A DNA stretch of 64,000 nucleotides from Hydrogenophaga sp. Root209 (GTDB lineage Bacteria > Pseudomonadota > Gammaproteobacteria > Burkholderiales > Burkholderiaceae_C), in assembly GCF_001428625.1 (NCBI RefSeq), contig NZ_LMIE01000032.1, forward strand, positions 115,798 to 179,797, given 5' to 3'. Positions 44,071-52,921 of this stretch are shown in pieces. Positions within the stretch are counted from its first letter, which is position 1. Each line of letters begins with the position of its first letter. The position numbers and the translations under genes were made by a program. Under the pieces are notes generated by a model. It had not been told where the DNA came from, made no database searches, and saw only the letters and a list, made by a program, of their open reading frames with translations.

Positions 44071-44547
44071 ATGGCAGTCGTTGTCAATAAACCCATTCCC
44101 GAATTCGAATCGATGGCCACGGGCGGCATCAAGGTCAGCAACCAGACGCATCTGGGCCAGACCATCGTGCTGTACTTCTATCCCAAGGACAACACGCCCG
44201 GCTGCACCACCGAAGCCATGCAGTTCCGCGACAAGTACAAGGATTTCGTGAAGGCCGGTGCCCAGGTGTTCGGCGTCTCGCGCGACAACATGAAGTCGCA
44301 CGACGACTTCAAGACCAAGCTCGAACTCCCCTTCGAGCTGATCGCCGATACCGAAGAAAAAATGTGCCACATGTTTGGCGTGGTCAAGAACAAGATCATG
44401 TACGGCAAAAAGGTCAAGGGCATCGAACGCAGCACCTTTCTGATCGGCCCAGACGGCGTCCTGAAGCAGGAATGGCGTGGCCTGAAGGTGCCGGGTCATG
44501 TTGAAGACGTGCTCAAGGCCGTGAAGACACTGAAGAAAGCTGCCTGA
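44071..44547 (+). CDS. bcp: Peroxiredoxin, BCP/PrxQ family
   Basis: A 158-aa thiol peroxidase. The peroxidatic cysteine is in YFYPKDNTPGCTTEA (active-site PxxxTPxC, residue about 45). In most BCP proteins a resolving cysteine follows five residues later (CTTEAC); here that position is methionine (CTTEAMQF), so the enzyme should be 1-Cys or use the other cysteine in EEKMCHMFGV. It reduces hydroperoxides in the cytoplasm, probably with thioredoxin or glutathione. Stands alone, with a terminator-like hairpin 120 bp downstream. Confidence 0.92.
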   Translation: MAVVVNKPIPEFESMATGGIKVSNQTHLGQTIVLYFYPKDNTPGCTTEAMQFRDKYKDFVKAGAQVFGVSRDNMKSHDDFKTKLELPFELIADTEEKMCHMFGVVKNKIMYGKKVKGIERSTFLIGPDGVLKQEWRGLKVPGHVEDVLKAVKTLKKAA

Positions 44548-44666
44548 TCTGCATCAGGCCAAGGGCTGTGGGCGTGGAGTTTGCGTCACGGGACTCATGC
44601 ATAATGAATTCATGACGCCGGGAAGCCTCTCAGCCCCACCCCTTCTGCATTCTTCCAGCAGCCCCG

Positions 44667-44700
44667 AAAGCCGCCCGGTCACCCCGGCGGCTTTTTGTTT
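44667..44700 (+). terminator. Hairpin-T-tract just upstream of phoH
   Basis: AAAGCCGCC-CGGTCACCCC-GGCGGC is followed by TTTTTGTTTT. It ends about 30 bp before the phoH ATG, so it could end a short leader or small RNA starting near CATAAT (44600), or act as an attenuator, besides terminating bcp transcripts. Confidence 0.75.
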
Positions 44701-44730
44701 TCCAGCCCTGCGCTGAACACACAAGCCCAC

Positions 44731-46500
44731 ATGCCACTGCCTCCCGCTCCCTCCAAACGCGCCGCCCTTCTTTCACCTGAGGCCTACAGCCTCAAAGCAG
44801 CCGACGAACCGTTTGATCTGCCAACAACAGATGCCGCACCCGTGCCGCCAGCGCCGGCCCCTGCGCCCGCGCGGCCGGTCGAGCGCGGAACAGCCACATT
44901 GGCACCGCCCGCCGGCAAGCCGGCTGGCCGGGGTCGCAAACCGGCTGCAGCGGCTCCTGTTGCTGAGTCACCGAAAGTTCAGCCCGTTCAGGAAAAAGCC
45001 ATTCCAATCATGGCGCTGGTGAACAGTCAAACCACGAAAAGCCCGGTCGCCGCTCAAGTCACCGCCTCATCCGGTAGCCGCCGGCGCTCTACGGGCAAGG
45101 CGAGTTCTGGACCGGCCAGGCTCTTTGTGCTGGACACCAACGTGTTGCTGCACGATCCGATGAGCCTGTTCCGCTTCGAGGAACACGACATCTTCCTGCC
45201 GATGATCGTGCTCGAAGAGCTCGATGGTCACAAGAAAGGCATGACCGAAGTGGCGCGCAACGGGCGCCAGACCAGCCGCACGCTCGATGCCTTGGTGGCC
45301 CAGCAAGGTGGCGACATGACCAAGGGCCTCAAGCTCTCGGCCACCGGTCACCACGGTGCGCGCGGCCTGCTTTTCTTCCAGACCGAACCGCTGGAAAGCA
45401 ACCTGCCGTCCAGCCTGCCGCAAGGCAAGGCCGACAACCAAATCCTGGGCGTCGTGCATTCGCTGCGCCAGCGCCATCCCGAACGTGAGGTCATCCTGGT
45501 GTCGAAAGACATCAACATGCGCGTGAAGGCCCGCGCGCTGGGCCTGGCCGCCGAAGACTACCAGAACGACAAGACACTGGACGATGGCGAGTTGCTGTAC
45601 GCCGGAGCACTGGCACTCCCACAGGACTTCTGGACGCGCCAGAGCAAAACCATCGAGAGCTGGCAAAGTGGAAGCCACACCTTCTACCGCGTCAGCGGCC
45701 CGGCGGTGGGTCAGTTCTACATCAACCAGTTCGTCTACTTTGAAGCACCCGGCGAGCCTTCGTTGTACGCCCGTGTGACCGAGATCCGCGACAAGACAGC
45801 GGTTCTCAAGACACTCAAAGACTACACCCACTTGAAGAACGCGGTCTGGGGCGTGACCAGCCGCAACCGCGAACAGAACTTCGCGCTCAACCTGCTGATG
45901 GACCCGGAGATCGACTTCGTGACGCTCGCCGGCACTGCAGGCACAGGCAAGACGCTGATGGCCCTGGCCAGCGGTCTCACGCAAGTGCTCGACGACCGCC
46001 GCTACACCGAGATCATCATGACCCGCGCCACGGTGAGCGTGGGCGAGGACATCGGTTTCCTGCCCGGCACCGAAGAGGAAAAGATGGGCCCATGGATGGG
46101 CGCACTGGACGACAACCTGGAATTCCTGGCCAAGGGCGACGGTGGCAATGCCGGCGAATGGGGCCGCGCGGCCACGAACGAACTCATCCGCAGCCGGATC
46201 AAGGTCAAGAGCATGAACTTCATGCGCGGTCGCACCTTCATGAACAAGTACGTGATCATCGACGAGGCACAGAACCTGACGCCCAAGCAGATGAAAACGC
46301 TGATAACGCGTGCAGGCCCGGGGACCAAGATCATCTGCATGGGCAACCTCGCGCAGATCGACACGCCCTACCTCACCGAAGGTTCGTCGGGTCTGACCTT
46401 TGCGGTGGACCGCTTCAAAGGCTGGCCGCACGGTGGGCACATCACCCTGGCGCGCGGCGAGCGTTCGCGTCTGGCCGACTTCGCGAGCGAAGTGCTCTGA
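44731..46500 (+). CDS. PhoH family protein with N-terminal PIN domain
   Basis: A 589-aa protein. After a low-complexity Ala/Pro region (residues 1-120), residues about 128-270 form a PIN RNase-like domain (RLFVLDTNVLLHDPMSLFRF, with acidic residues in VLEELDGHKKG and LVSKDINMRVKARALG). The C-terminal PhoH ATPase carries Walker A TLAGTAGTGKTLMALA and Walker B YVIIDEAQNLTP. This PhoH2/YlaK-type architecture is a sequence-specific RNA helicase/RNase in studied relatives. The ATG at 44731 is preferred to a TTG further upstream that lies in the terminator. Ends convergent with dnaB. Confidence 0.92.
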   Translation: MPLPPAPSKRAALLSPEAYSLKAADEPFDLPTTDAAPVPPAPAPAPARPVERGTATLAPPAGKPAGRGRKPAAAAPVAESPKVQPVQEKAIPIMALVNSQTTKSPVAAQVTASSGSRRRSTGKASSGPARLFVLDTNVLLHDPMSLFRFEEHDIFLPMIVLEELDGHKKGMTEVARNGRQTSRTLDALVAQQGGDMTKGLKLSATGHHGARGLLFFQTEPLESNLPSSLPQGKADNQILGVVHSLRQRHPEREVILVSKDINMRVKARALGLAAEDYQNDKTLDDGELLYAGALALPQDFWTRQSKTIESWQSGSHTFYRVSGPAVGQFYINQFVYFEAPGEPSLYARVTEIRDKTAVLKTLKDYTHLKNAVWGVTSRNREQNFALNLLMDPEIDFVTLAGTAGTGKTLMALASGLTQVLDDRRYTEIIMTRATVSVGEDIGFLPGTEEEKMGPWMGALDDNLEFLAKGDGGNAGEWGRAATNELIRSRIKVKSMNFMRGRTFMNKYVIIDEAQNLTPKQMKTLITRAGPGTKIICMGNLAQIDTPYLTEGSSGLTFAVDRFKGWPHGGHITLARGERSRLADFASEVL

Positions 46501-46523
46501 ACCCGAGGATCACGCTCCCCATG

Positions 46524-46549
46524 AAAAACCCGGCCTCGGCCGGGTTTTT
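46524..46549. terminator. Bidirectional terminator between phoH and dnaB
   Basis: AAAAACCCGGCC-TC-GGCCGGGTTTTT is a perfect 12-bp stem with A-tract and T-tract on both sides, serving both convergent genes. Confidence 0.93.
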
Positions 46550-46569
46550 CATGCGACCCAACGGGTCGG

Positions 46570-47997
46570 TCAGAAATCGCCGCCGCCCGCGAGACTCTCG
46601 AACCGCGTAAGCATGTTCAGGAAGGCCAGCTTGACCGTGCCCGTGGGCCCGTTTCGCTGCTTGCCGATGATGATCTCTGCCACGCCAGGTTCCTTGCAGG
46701 CGTCCTTCGTGTAGTACTCGTCGCGGTAGATGAACATGATGATGTCCGCGTCCTGCTCGATGGCGCCGGACTCGCGCAGGTCGCTCATCATGGGGCGCTT
46801 GTCGGTGCGCGTCTCCACGCTGCGGTTGAGCTGCGATAGCGCGATCACCGGGCACTGCAGCTCCTTGGCCAGCATCTTCAGGCCTCGCGAAATTTCACCG
46901 AGCTCCGAGGCGCGGTTGTCACCGTCACCCCCACTGCCGCTCATGAGCTGCAGGTAGTCGACCACGATCAGGCCGAGCTTGCCGCACTGGCGCGAGAGCC
47001 GCCGGGCGTTGGCGCGCAGCACGCTGGCGGTCAGGCCCGGGGTCTCGTCGATGTGCAGTGAGACGTTTCGCAGCTTTTCAATGGCTTCTGTCAGGCGCGG
47101 CCACTCGTCGTCGGTGAGCTTGCCGTTGCGCAGGTGGGACTGGTTGATGCGGCCGATCGAACCGACGATACGCACCGCCAGCTGGGAGGCGCCCATTTCC
47201 ATCGAAAAGACCGCCACCGGCAGACCCTCGTTGAGCGCCACGTGCTCGGCGATGTTGATCGCGAACGCGGTCTTGCCCATGGACGGGCGCGCGGCGAGCA
47301 CCACCAGGTCGCCGGCCTGCAGGCCGGAGGTCATGCGGTCCAGGTCAACAAAGCCGGTGGGCACGCCGGTGACGTCGTTGGGGTTGTCGGCCATTTCCTG
47401 CACACGGTCGAGCAGCTCGACCACCAGCGTGTCCATGCCTTGGAAGCCCTCCTTCATCCGCGAACCTTCTTCGCCGATGTTGAAGATCTTCTGCTCGGCC
47501 TCGTCCAGGATCTTGTCGACCGACTTGCCCTGAGTGTTGAAAGCTGCCGTGGCGATCTCGTCGCTGGCGGCCACCAGCTTGCGCAGGATGGCGCGCTCAC
47601 GCACGATCTCGGCGTAGCGGCGGATGTTGGCCGCGCTCGGCACGTACTGCGCCAGCGAGTTGAGGTAGGCCAGGCCACCCGCCTCTTCGGCCTTGCCCAG
47701 ATTTTGCAGATGCTCAAACACCGTTACCACGTCGGCCGGCTTGCTGGCGTTGACCAGCGTGGCGATCACCGAGTAGGTCAGGCGGTGTTCGTAGCGGTAG
47801 AAATCGGAGTCGTTGAGAAGGTCCGCCACCCTATCCCAGGCGCCGTTGTCGAGCAACAGGCCGCCGAGCACGCTGGACTCGGCTTCAATGGAGTGTGGGG
47901 GGACGCGCAACTGCGCGATCTGGCGGTCGGCACCACCAACGCCCTCATCCAAGCCGGCATCAAAGGAAGTGAAAGTACTGGAAAAAACGGCGGACAT
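46570..47997 (-). CDS. dnaB: Replicative DNA helicase DnaB
   Basis: A 475-aa hexameric helicase that unwinds DNA at the replication fork. The N-terminal DnaG-interaction domain begins RVPPHSIEAESSVLGGLLLD, and the RecA-like domain has Walker A AARPSMGKTAFAINIAEH, Walker B LIVVDYLQLMSG and the later SQLNRSVETRTDKRPMMSDL. It follows the rpsF-priB-rpsR-rplI operon, separated by a terminator, as is usual in betaproteobacteria. No intein is present. Confidence 0.97.
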   Translation of the reverse strand: MSAVFSSTFTSFDAGLDEGVGGADRQIAQLRVPPHSIEAESSVLGGLLLDNGAWDRVADLLNDSDFYRYEHRLTYSVIATLVNASKPADVVTVFEHLQNLGKAEEAGGLAYLNSLAQYVPSAANIRRYAEIVRERAILRKLVAASDEIATAAFNTQGKSVDKILDEAEQKIFNIGEEGSRMKEGFQGMDTLVVELLDRVQEMADNPNDVTGVPTGFVDLDRMTSGLQAGDLVVLAARPSMGKTAFAINIAEHVALNEGLPVAVFSMEMGASQLAVRIVGSIGRINQSHLRNGKLTDDEWPRLTEAIEKLRNVSLHIDETPGLTASVLRANARRLSRQCGKLGLIVVDYLQLMSGSGGDGDNRASELGEISRGLKMLAKELQCPVIALSQLNRSVETRTDKRPMMSDLRESGAIEQDADIIMFIYRDEYYTKDACKEPGVAEIIIGKQRNGPTGTVKLAFLNMLTRFESLAGGGDF

Positions 47998-48128
47998 CGG
48001 CGTGGAAAAAGTAAAGGGCCATGGTACGCGCTGGCCTCTCGAAAGTCATGGGACAAGTCTGTGGACAAGTCCGGTAAAAGAGGTGGATGACGGACGGGCC
48101 CACCGCGACACATGGATCGCATCCCAAG

Positions 48129-48160
48129 AAAAAAGCCGCGGCCCGAAGGCAGCGGCTTTT
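48129..48160 (-). terminator. Rho-independent terminator of the rplI operon
   Basis: On the minus strand AAAAGCCGC-TGCCTTCGGGCC-GCGGCTTTTTT forms a strong stem with a T-tract, 31 bp after the rplI stop. Confidence 0.88.
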
Positions 48161-48190
48161 GAGCGAAGCGCCTGAGCGCTCGCGCGGAAT

Positions 48191-48643
48191 TCAGGCGGTT
48201 TCGCCGAGCACCGAGACGTTGACGTCCACCGTCACGTCCGTGTGCAGGTTCACGCTCACCGTGTAGTCGCCCACGTTCTTCAAGGGACCATTGGGCATGC
48301 GAACTTGCGACTTCGCGACCTTGAAGCCTTGTTTGTTCAACTCTTCAGACACGTCGTGGTTGGTGACGGAGCCGAACAGGCGACCGTCAACGCCGGCCTT
48401 CTGCGACAGCTTGACCGTCACAGCGGCGATTTTTTCACCCAAAGCCTGGGCTTCGGCGTGTTTGGCTGCTGCCACTTTTTCGAGTTCGACGCGGCGTGCT
48501 TCGAATTCGGCGATGGCGTTTTGCGTGGCACGGCGAGCGCGGCCGGACGGGATCAGGAAGTTGCGGGCGTAGCCGTCTTTGACCTTGACCACATCGCCGA
48601 GGGCGCCGAGATTGACAACTTTGTCGAGCAGGATGATTTGCAT
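48191..48643 (-). CDS. rplI: 50S ribosomal protein L9
   Basis: A 150-aa L9. The start [20 protein letters not shown] and [16 protein letters not shown] are diagnostic of the N-terminal rRNA-binding domain, followed by the connecting helix and the C-terminal domain. The ATG at 48643 gives the standard length; a longer in-frame start lies within rpsR. It is the last gene of the rpsF operon, 13 bp after rpsR. Confidence 0.97.
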   Translation of the reverse strand: MQIILLDKVVNLGALGDVVKVKDGYARNFLIPSGRARRATQNAIAEFEARRVELEKVAAAKHAEAQALGEKIAAVTVKLSQKAGVDGRLFGSVTNHDVSEELNKQGFKVAKSQVRMPNGPLKNVGDYTVSVNLHTDVTVDVNVSVLGETA

Positions 48644-48656
48644 GTCAGGCTCTCTT

Positions 48657-48938
48657 TCAGACGCGGTGCTGGTCGCTGTAAGGCAACATGCCGAGGAAGC
48701 GCGCGCGCTTGATGGCGGTGTTGACCTGACGCTGGTAGAAGGCACGCGTGCCGGTCAGGCGCGCGGGAATGATCTTGCCGTTCTCGGCGATGAAGTCGCG
48801 CAGGACATCAACGTCCTTGTAGTCGACTTCTTCGACGTTGGCCACGGTGAAGCGGCAGAAGCGCTTGCGCTTGAACAGCAGCGATTGGGTGTTGCGCTTG
48901 GGGCGCTTGTCTTTGTTGAAACGTTTGGGTGACGCCAT
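48657..48938 (-). CDS. rpsR: 30S ribosomal protein S18
   Basis: A 93-aa S18 ([40 protein letters not shown]) that partners with S6 on the small-subunit platform. It has a longer basic N-terminus than E. coli S18 (75 aa). It lies 11 bp after priB and 13 bp before rplI. Confidence 0.97.
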   Translation of the reverse strand: MASPKRFNKDKRPKRNTQSLLFKRKRFCRFTVANVEEVDYKDVDVLRDFIAENGKIIPARLTGTRAFYQRQVNTAIKRARFLGMLPYSDQHRV

Positions 48939-48949
48939 GATGGGCCTTC

Positions 48950-49237
48950 CTATGTCTTGCTGAAATCTTGGATGTGGAACACCACGCCTTTGCCATTGCG
49001 CGCATTGGTCAAGAAGCCGTGAAACTCACAGACCGAATCGAGTCCCTGTCGGGAGAGGATTTCGGCGTGCGACCCGAAGGCTATCGCCCTGAGTTGCAGC
49101 TTCACTTGCCTGGGGGTGTCCAGTTCGACGATCTGTGACTCGTGTTCGAGCACGAGGTTGACGGCCGGTATGCCTGCCGGTGTGTACCGCAGGCTCTGAA
49201 CCTGCACCACCACGGCCGACAATTGAGTCTGGTTCAC
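48950..49237 (-). CDS. priB: Primosomal replication protein N (PriB)
   Basis: A 95-aa single-OB-fold single-stranded DNA-binding protein ([48 protein letters not shown]) used in PriA-dependent replication restart. It starts with GTG at 49237. Its location between rpsF and rpsR is conserved in beta- and gammaproteobacteria and supports the call. Confidence 0.94.
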   Translation of the reverse strand: MNQTQLSAVVVQVQSLRYTPAGIPAVNLVLEHESQIVELDTPRQVKLQLRAIAFGSHAEILSRQGLDSVCEFHGFLTNARNGKGVVFHIQDFSKT

Positions 49238-49263
49238 CCGTTGACGTTAACGCGCACCGGGCA

Positions 49264-49662
49264 TCAAGCCTGGGCCTGTTCCTGCGGTTGGTGCTGCTGG
49301 GGGCGTTGCTCTGGCTGCTGAAGCTTGCGGGCTTCTTCGCGCTCGACCGACTTCATCATCGACGATGGGCCGGTGTCGGCTTTCTTGCGCAGCACGGTCA
49401 GGTGGCGCAGCACGGCGTCGTTGAACTTGAAGGCATGCTCCAGTTCAGCCATCACGGCCTGATCGGCCTCGATGTTGACGCACAGGTAATGGGCCTTGGA
49501 CAGCTTGTTGATCTGGTAAGCCATCTGGCGACGACCCCAATCTTCAACGCGGTGGATCTTGCCGCCGCCGGCGGTGATCATGCCCTTGTAGCGCTCCAGC
49601 ATGGCTGGAACCTGTTCGCTTTGATCCGGATGGATCAGCAAAACGATTTCGTAATGACGCAT
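49264..49662 (-). CDS. rpsF: 30S ribosomal protein S6
   Basis: A 132-aa S6 ([39 protein letters not shown]) with a glutamine/proline-rich C-terminal tail of about 25 residues. It is the first gene of the rpsF-priB-rpsR-rplI operon and 26 bp before priB. A promoter with 17-bp spacing lies 67 bp upstream. Confidence 0.97.
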   Translation of the reverse strand: MRHYEIVLLIHPDQSEQVPAMLERYKGMITAGGGKIHRVEDWGRRQMAYQINKLSKAHYLCVNIEADQAVMAELEHAFKFNDAVLRHLTVLRKKADTGPSSMMKSVEREEARKLQQPEQRPQQHQPQEQAQA

Positions 49663-49728
49663 GGACTCTCCTTGTGGATGAAAAAGCTACCCCCAGCGTC
49701 GGTTGGGGTGCAGCAAGGCAAGCCCGCG

Positions 49729-49757
49729 ATTCTAGCAAATAACCCGGCCAGTCGCAA
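49729..49757 (-). promoter_or_regulatory. Sigma-70-like promoter of the rpsF operon
   Basis: On the minus strand TTGCGA (49752-49757) and TAGAAT (49729-49734) are 17 bp apart. The -35 hexamer lies in the loop of the inverted repeat at 49741-49770. Confidence 0.7.
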
Positions 49758-49770
49758 AACTGGCCGGGTT
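49741..49770 (-). terminator. Inverted repeat, probable terminator of the symporter operon
   Basis: AACCCGGCCAGT and ACTGGCCGGGTT form a 12-bp stem around a short loop, 55 bp after the symporter stop. The T-run on the minus strand is weak (TTATTT), so it may be a modest terminator; the rpsF promoter overlaps it. Confidence 0.65.
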
Positions 49771-49825
49771 CGGAGGATCCACCGGGCGCCAAGGCACTGG
49801 GTGGATAGGGTTCAAGCGCTACGGA

Positions 49826-51937
49826 TCAGGACATGCGCAGGTTGGGGTAACGCACGTGCTCCACCAGTTCCTGCACCTTGCGGCTGGGCGCCGGGGTGAC
49901 CAGGCTCAGCAGGATGATGATGGCAAAGCCGACTGGCACGCCGAACAACCCGGCCGAGATCGGCTGGATGCCCCACCAGAGTTCGATCGGCGAGGTCACG
50001 CCAAAGACGCCGCGCAACCAGGGCTGGGTGGTCACCATGTAGTAGAAGGTGATACCCAGACCAGCAGCCATGCCGATCGATGCGGCGATACCGGAAGCTC
50101 GCTTCCAGAAGATACCGAGCACCAGCGCCGGGAAGAACGCCGCCGCCGCGAACGAGAACGCCGCCGAGACCAGGAACAGGATGTCCGCCGGTTTCTGCGC
50201 CGCCACGTACGCTGCACACAGTGCCACGATCAGCAGGAGCATCTTGGAGATGGTCACGCGACGGGCAGTGGAGGCGTTGGGGTCGATCATCTTGTAGTAC
50301 AGGTCATGCGACAGCGCGTTGGCGATCGTCAGCAGCAGGCCGTCGGCGGTCGACAGTGCGGCGGCCAGACCACCTGCTGCCACCAGACCGGAGATGACGT
50401 ACGGCAATCCGCCAATGGCAGGCGCCGCGAGCACGATGATGTCGCCACCGATGCTCATCTCGTTGAGCTGCAGCAGGCCATCCTTGTTGATGTCCGTCAC
50501 CGACAGCAGGCCCGGGTCCACCCGGTTCCAGGCACCGATCCACTCCGGCAGGCTGTTGAATGGTGTACCGACCAGCACCGTGAACACCTCGTATTTCACC
50601 ATCACGGCCAGAGCCGGGGCTGTGAAGTACAGCAGGAAGATGAAGAACAGCGACCACGTCACCGACTGACGCGCTTCCTTCACACTGGGCACCGTGTAGT
50701 AGCGCATCAGGATGTGAGGCAACGCTGCCGTGCCGATCATCAGGCAGAAGATCAGGGCCAGGAAGTTGCGCCGCGACGTGTCGAAGGTCGCCTTGGCTGC
50801 TGCATCGCCATTGGGGTCTCCTGCAAACTGCTGCGCGTGCGGCGGCATGCCATTGAGCGGCTTGGCCTTGGTGTCGGCACCGGCCTTGGCAGCCGTCCAG
50901 GCGGTCTTGGCTGCAGCGGCGTCCTTGGGCAAGGCGGAGATCGCCTTTTCCGCCGCCGCGATGTCGGCCGACGGCGCATTGGCAGCACGCAGTTCGGTCA
51001 GCTTGGCCTCGGCAGCAGCCTTGTCGGCAGCCAGCGCGGCGGCAGGATCCTTCAGCTTCTCGGCCAGGGCCGCGGATCGTTGCTTGAAGAGCTCGCGAAC
51101 TTCAATCTCTTTCGGATCCGCCGTGAGCTTGGCCTCTGCCTGCGTCACCTTCAGCAGTTGCTGACCATAGATGGCCTGCGGCACCGGCACGCTGGTCTGC
51201 TTCACGGACAGCCACACCACCGGGATCATGTAAGCCACGATCAGGATGATGTATTGCGCCACCTGCGTCCAGGTCACCGCGCGCATACCACCCAGGAACG
51301 AGCACACCAGAATGCCGCCCAGGCCCAGGAACACGCCCAATTCGAACGCCACGCCGGTCAGGCGCGAGGTGATGATGCCCACGCCGTAGATCTGAGCCAC
51401 CACGTAAGTGAACGAGCACAGGATGGCGGCGAAGATGCCGATGAAACGCGGCAGGTTGCCGCCGTAGCGTTCGCCCAGGAAGTCGGGGATGGTGAACTGG
51501 CCGAACTTGCGCAGGTAGGGCGCGAGGAACAGCGCCACCAGACAGTAGCCACCGGTCCATCCCATGATGAAGGCCAGGCCACCGTAACCCGTCAGGTACA
51601 GGGTGCCGGCCATGCCGATGAAGGACGCGGCAGACATCCAGTCCGCGCCCGTGGCCATGCCGTTGTAGACCGCTGGCACGCGACGCCCCGCGACGTAGTA
51701 CTCCGCAGCGTCGGTCGTGCGGCTCATGATGCCGATGCCCGCGTACAGGCCGATGGTGGCGAGCAGGAAGATGAAGCCAATCCACTCGCGAGACAGACCC
51801 ATCTGCTCGAGGATGGCCAGCGCCACCACGAAGATGAAGAAGCCCCCGGTGTACCACGTGTACACCTTGTTGAGCTGTTGTTTGAAGGCCTTGTTGCCTT
51901 GGCCACCGCCGGCTTGGGTTTCGAACATACCTGCCAT
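49826..51937 (-). CDS. Sodium:solute symporter (SSS family, acetate/carboxylate type)
   Basis: A 703-aa inner-membrane symporter with about 13 hydrophobic segments. SSS motifs include YVAGRRVPAVYNGMATGADW and GYGGLAFIMGWTGGY. Together with the DUF4212 gene just upstream it matches the VC_2705-type symporters linked to acetate or other monocarboxylates. Unusual are a long hydrophilic Ala/Lys-rich loop (residues about 245-388) and a canonical EF-hand-like loop at residues 482-493 (DINKDGLLQLNE). The ATG at 51937 lies 4 bp after the DUF4212 stop. Confidence 0.88.
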   Translation of the reverse strand: MAGMFETQAGGGQGNKAFKQQLNKVYTWYTGGFFIFVVALAILEQMGLSREWIGFIFLLATIGLYAGIGIMSRTTDAAEYYVAGRRVPAVYNGMATGADWMSAASFIGMAGTLYLTGYGGLAFIMGWTGGYCLVALFLAPYLRKFGQFTIPDFLGERYGGNLPRFIGIFAAILCSFTYVVAQIYGVGIITSRLTGVAFELGVFLGLGGILVCSFLGGMRAVTWTQVAQYIILIVAYMIPVVWLSVKQTSVPVPQAIYGQQLLKVTQAEAKLTADPKEIEVRELFKQRSAALAEKLKDPAAALAADKAAAEAKLTELRAANAPSADIAAAEKAISALPKDAAAAKTAWTAAKAGADTKAKPLNGMPPHAQQFAGDPNGDAAAKATFDTSRRNFLALIFCLMIGTAALPHILMRYYTVPSVKEARQSVTWSLFFIFLLYFTAPALAVMVKYEVFTVLVGTPFNSLPEWIGAWNRVDPGLLSVTDINKDGLLQLNEMSIGGDIIVLAAPAIGGLPYVISGLVAAGGLAAALSTADGLLLTIANALSHDLYYKMIDPNASTARRVTISKMLLLIVALCAAYVAAQKPADILFLVSAAFSFAAAAFFPALVLGIFWKRASGIAASIGMAAGLGITFYYMVTTQPWLRGVFGVTSPIELWWGIQPISAGLFGVPVGFAIIILLSLVTPAPSRKVQELVEHVRYPNLRMS

Positions 51938-51941
51938 GGTG

Positions 51942-52202
51942 TTACTCCTCGGTCTCTTCGACACCGTGTTCGATGTCGAGTTTGTTCATGTACCAAGCGT
52001 AGTACCCAATGATCAGGCAGTACACCACCAAGGCGCCTTGGGCGCCCATCCAGAAACTGAACGGCCAACCGAAGAAGTTGAAGCTCAGTTCACGTGCGAA
52101 GTAGCTCACCACGAACGTCACGACGAACCAGATTGCGAGCAATATGGCTGTGATGTTCAGGTTTTTCCGCCAGTAACGGCGGTGCTTGTCAGTCAGTTCC
52201 AT
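51942..52202 (-). CDS. DUF4212 small membrane subunit of the symporter
   Basis: An 86-aa protein with two membrane segments (NITAILLAIWFVVTFVVSYF and GALVVYCLIIGYYAWYM), matching DUF4212/TIGR03647 proteins that accompany SSS symporters and are thought to be accessory subunits. The start MELTDKHRRYWRKNL at 52202 has a GGAGG eight bases upstream; in-frame ATGs further upstream lack such a site. Spacing to the symporter is 4 bp, so the two are co-translated. Confidence 0.88.
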   Translation of the reverse strand: MELTDKHRRYWRKNLNITAILLAIWFVVTFVVSYFARELSFNFFGWPFSFWMGAQGALVVYCLIIGYYAWYMNKLDIEHGVEETEE

Positions 52203-52348
52203 GCGATCGTCCTCCATCAAGAACACCCTCTCGGGCACGCCACGAACACCGCCTTTGTCCCCCAGGCAGCCTGCAACCGGTCCGCGTTTCTCGGAAACCG
52301 GCTCCCACCGGCTTCCCCTTTTGAAGGCTGCGCAGCAGCAGCGTGAAA

Positions 52349-52921
52349 TCAGGCCTGGGCTTGCCCAAGACCGGTCTCAAGCTCCAGCTGAGCTGCCACT
52401 TTGGGCTCGAACTTTCGGAGATGGCGAATGATCTTCGCCGCCTCGTCGGGCTCTTGCCGATCTACATGAACCCGGGCCAGCTGATACCAGCCGTAGGGGC
52501 TCATGGGTTGCAGTTCGGTGTTCTTCCGCAGGGCGGGGATCGCTTCATCGAAGCGTCGCTGGCGGATGAGGCTCAGGGCCAGGCCGTACCAAGCCCGGTC
52601 GAGCTGGGGATCTATCTCGGTGGCACGGCGAAAGGAAGACTCGGCCTCTTCCAGCTGACCCATCTCTTCGCTGAGAAAGCCCAGGTTGAACCAAGGCGCG
52701 GCCTGAGCGGGCTGGAGGTCCACCAGACGCTTGAGCACCTGCAGCGCACCCGCTTTGTCGCCCAACTCGGCCAGCACGTGGGCACGTGTGGCCAGCGCGT
52801 AAACATCCGACGGGTTGGCAACCAGCAAGGCGTCCAGTTGTTCGAGTGCTGCAGATCGGCGCCCAAACACCAGCAGGCCTTTGACCTGCCAACGGGCAAA
52901 CCAGTGATTGACAGGGTTCAT
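52349..52921 (-). CDS. TPR repeat protein
   Basis: A 190-aa soluble protein made of about five tetratricopeptide repeats (ALEQLDALLVANPSDVYALA, APWFNLGFLSEEMGQLEEAE, RAWYGLALSLIRQRRFDEAI). TPR arrays bind partner proteins; the partner is unknown. The ATG overlaps the stop of the small membrane protein upstream (ATGA, 52918-52921), so the two are likely a functional pair. Confidence 0.82.
   Translation of the reverse strand: MNPVNHWFARWQVKGLLVFGRRSAALEQLDALLVANPSDVYALATRAHVLAELGDKAGALQVLKRLVDLQPAQAAPWFNLGFLSEEMGQLEEAESSFRRATEIDPQLDRAWYGLALSLIRQRRFDEAIPALRKNTELQPMSPYGWYQLARVHVDRQEPDEAAKIIRHLRKFEPKVAAQLELETGLGQAQA

Noticed and set aside
47998-48128. Possible DnaA boxes or origin between rplI and dnaB (TGTGGACAAG repeats)
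   Set aside because: Only two loose TGGACAAGT matches, no clear DnaA consensus or AT-rich unwinding region.
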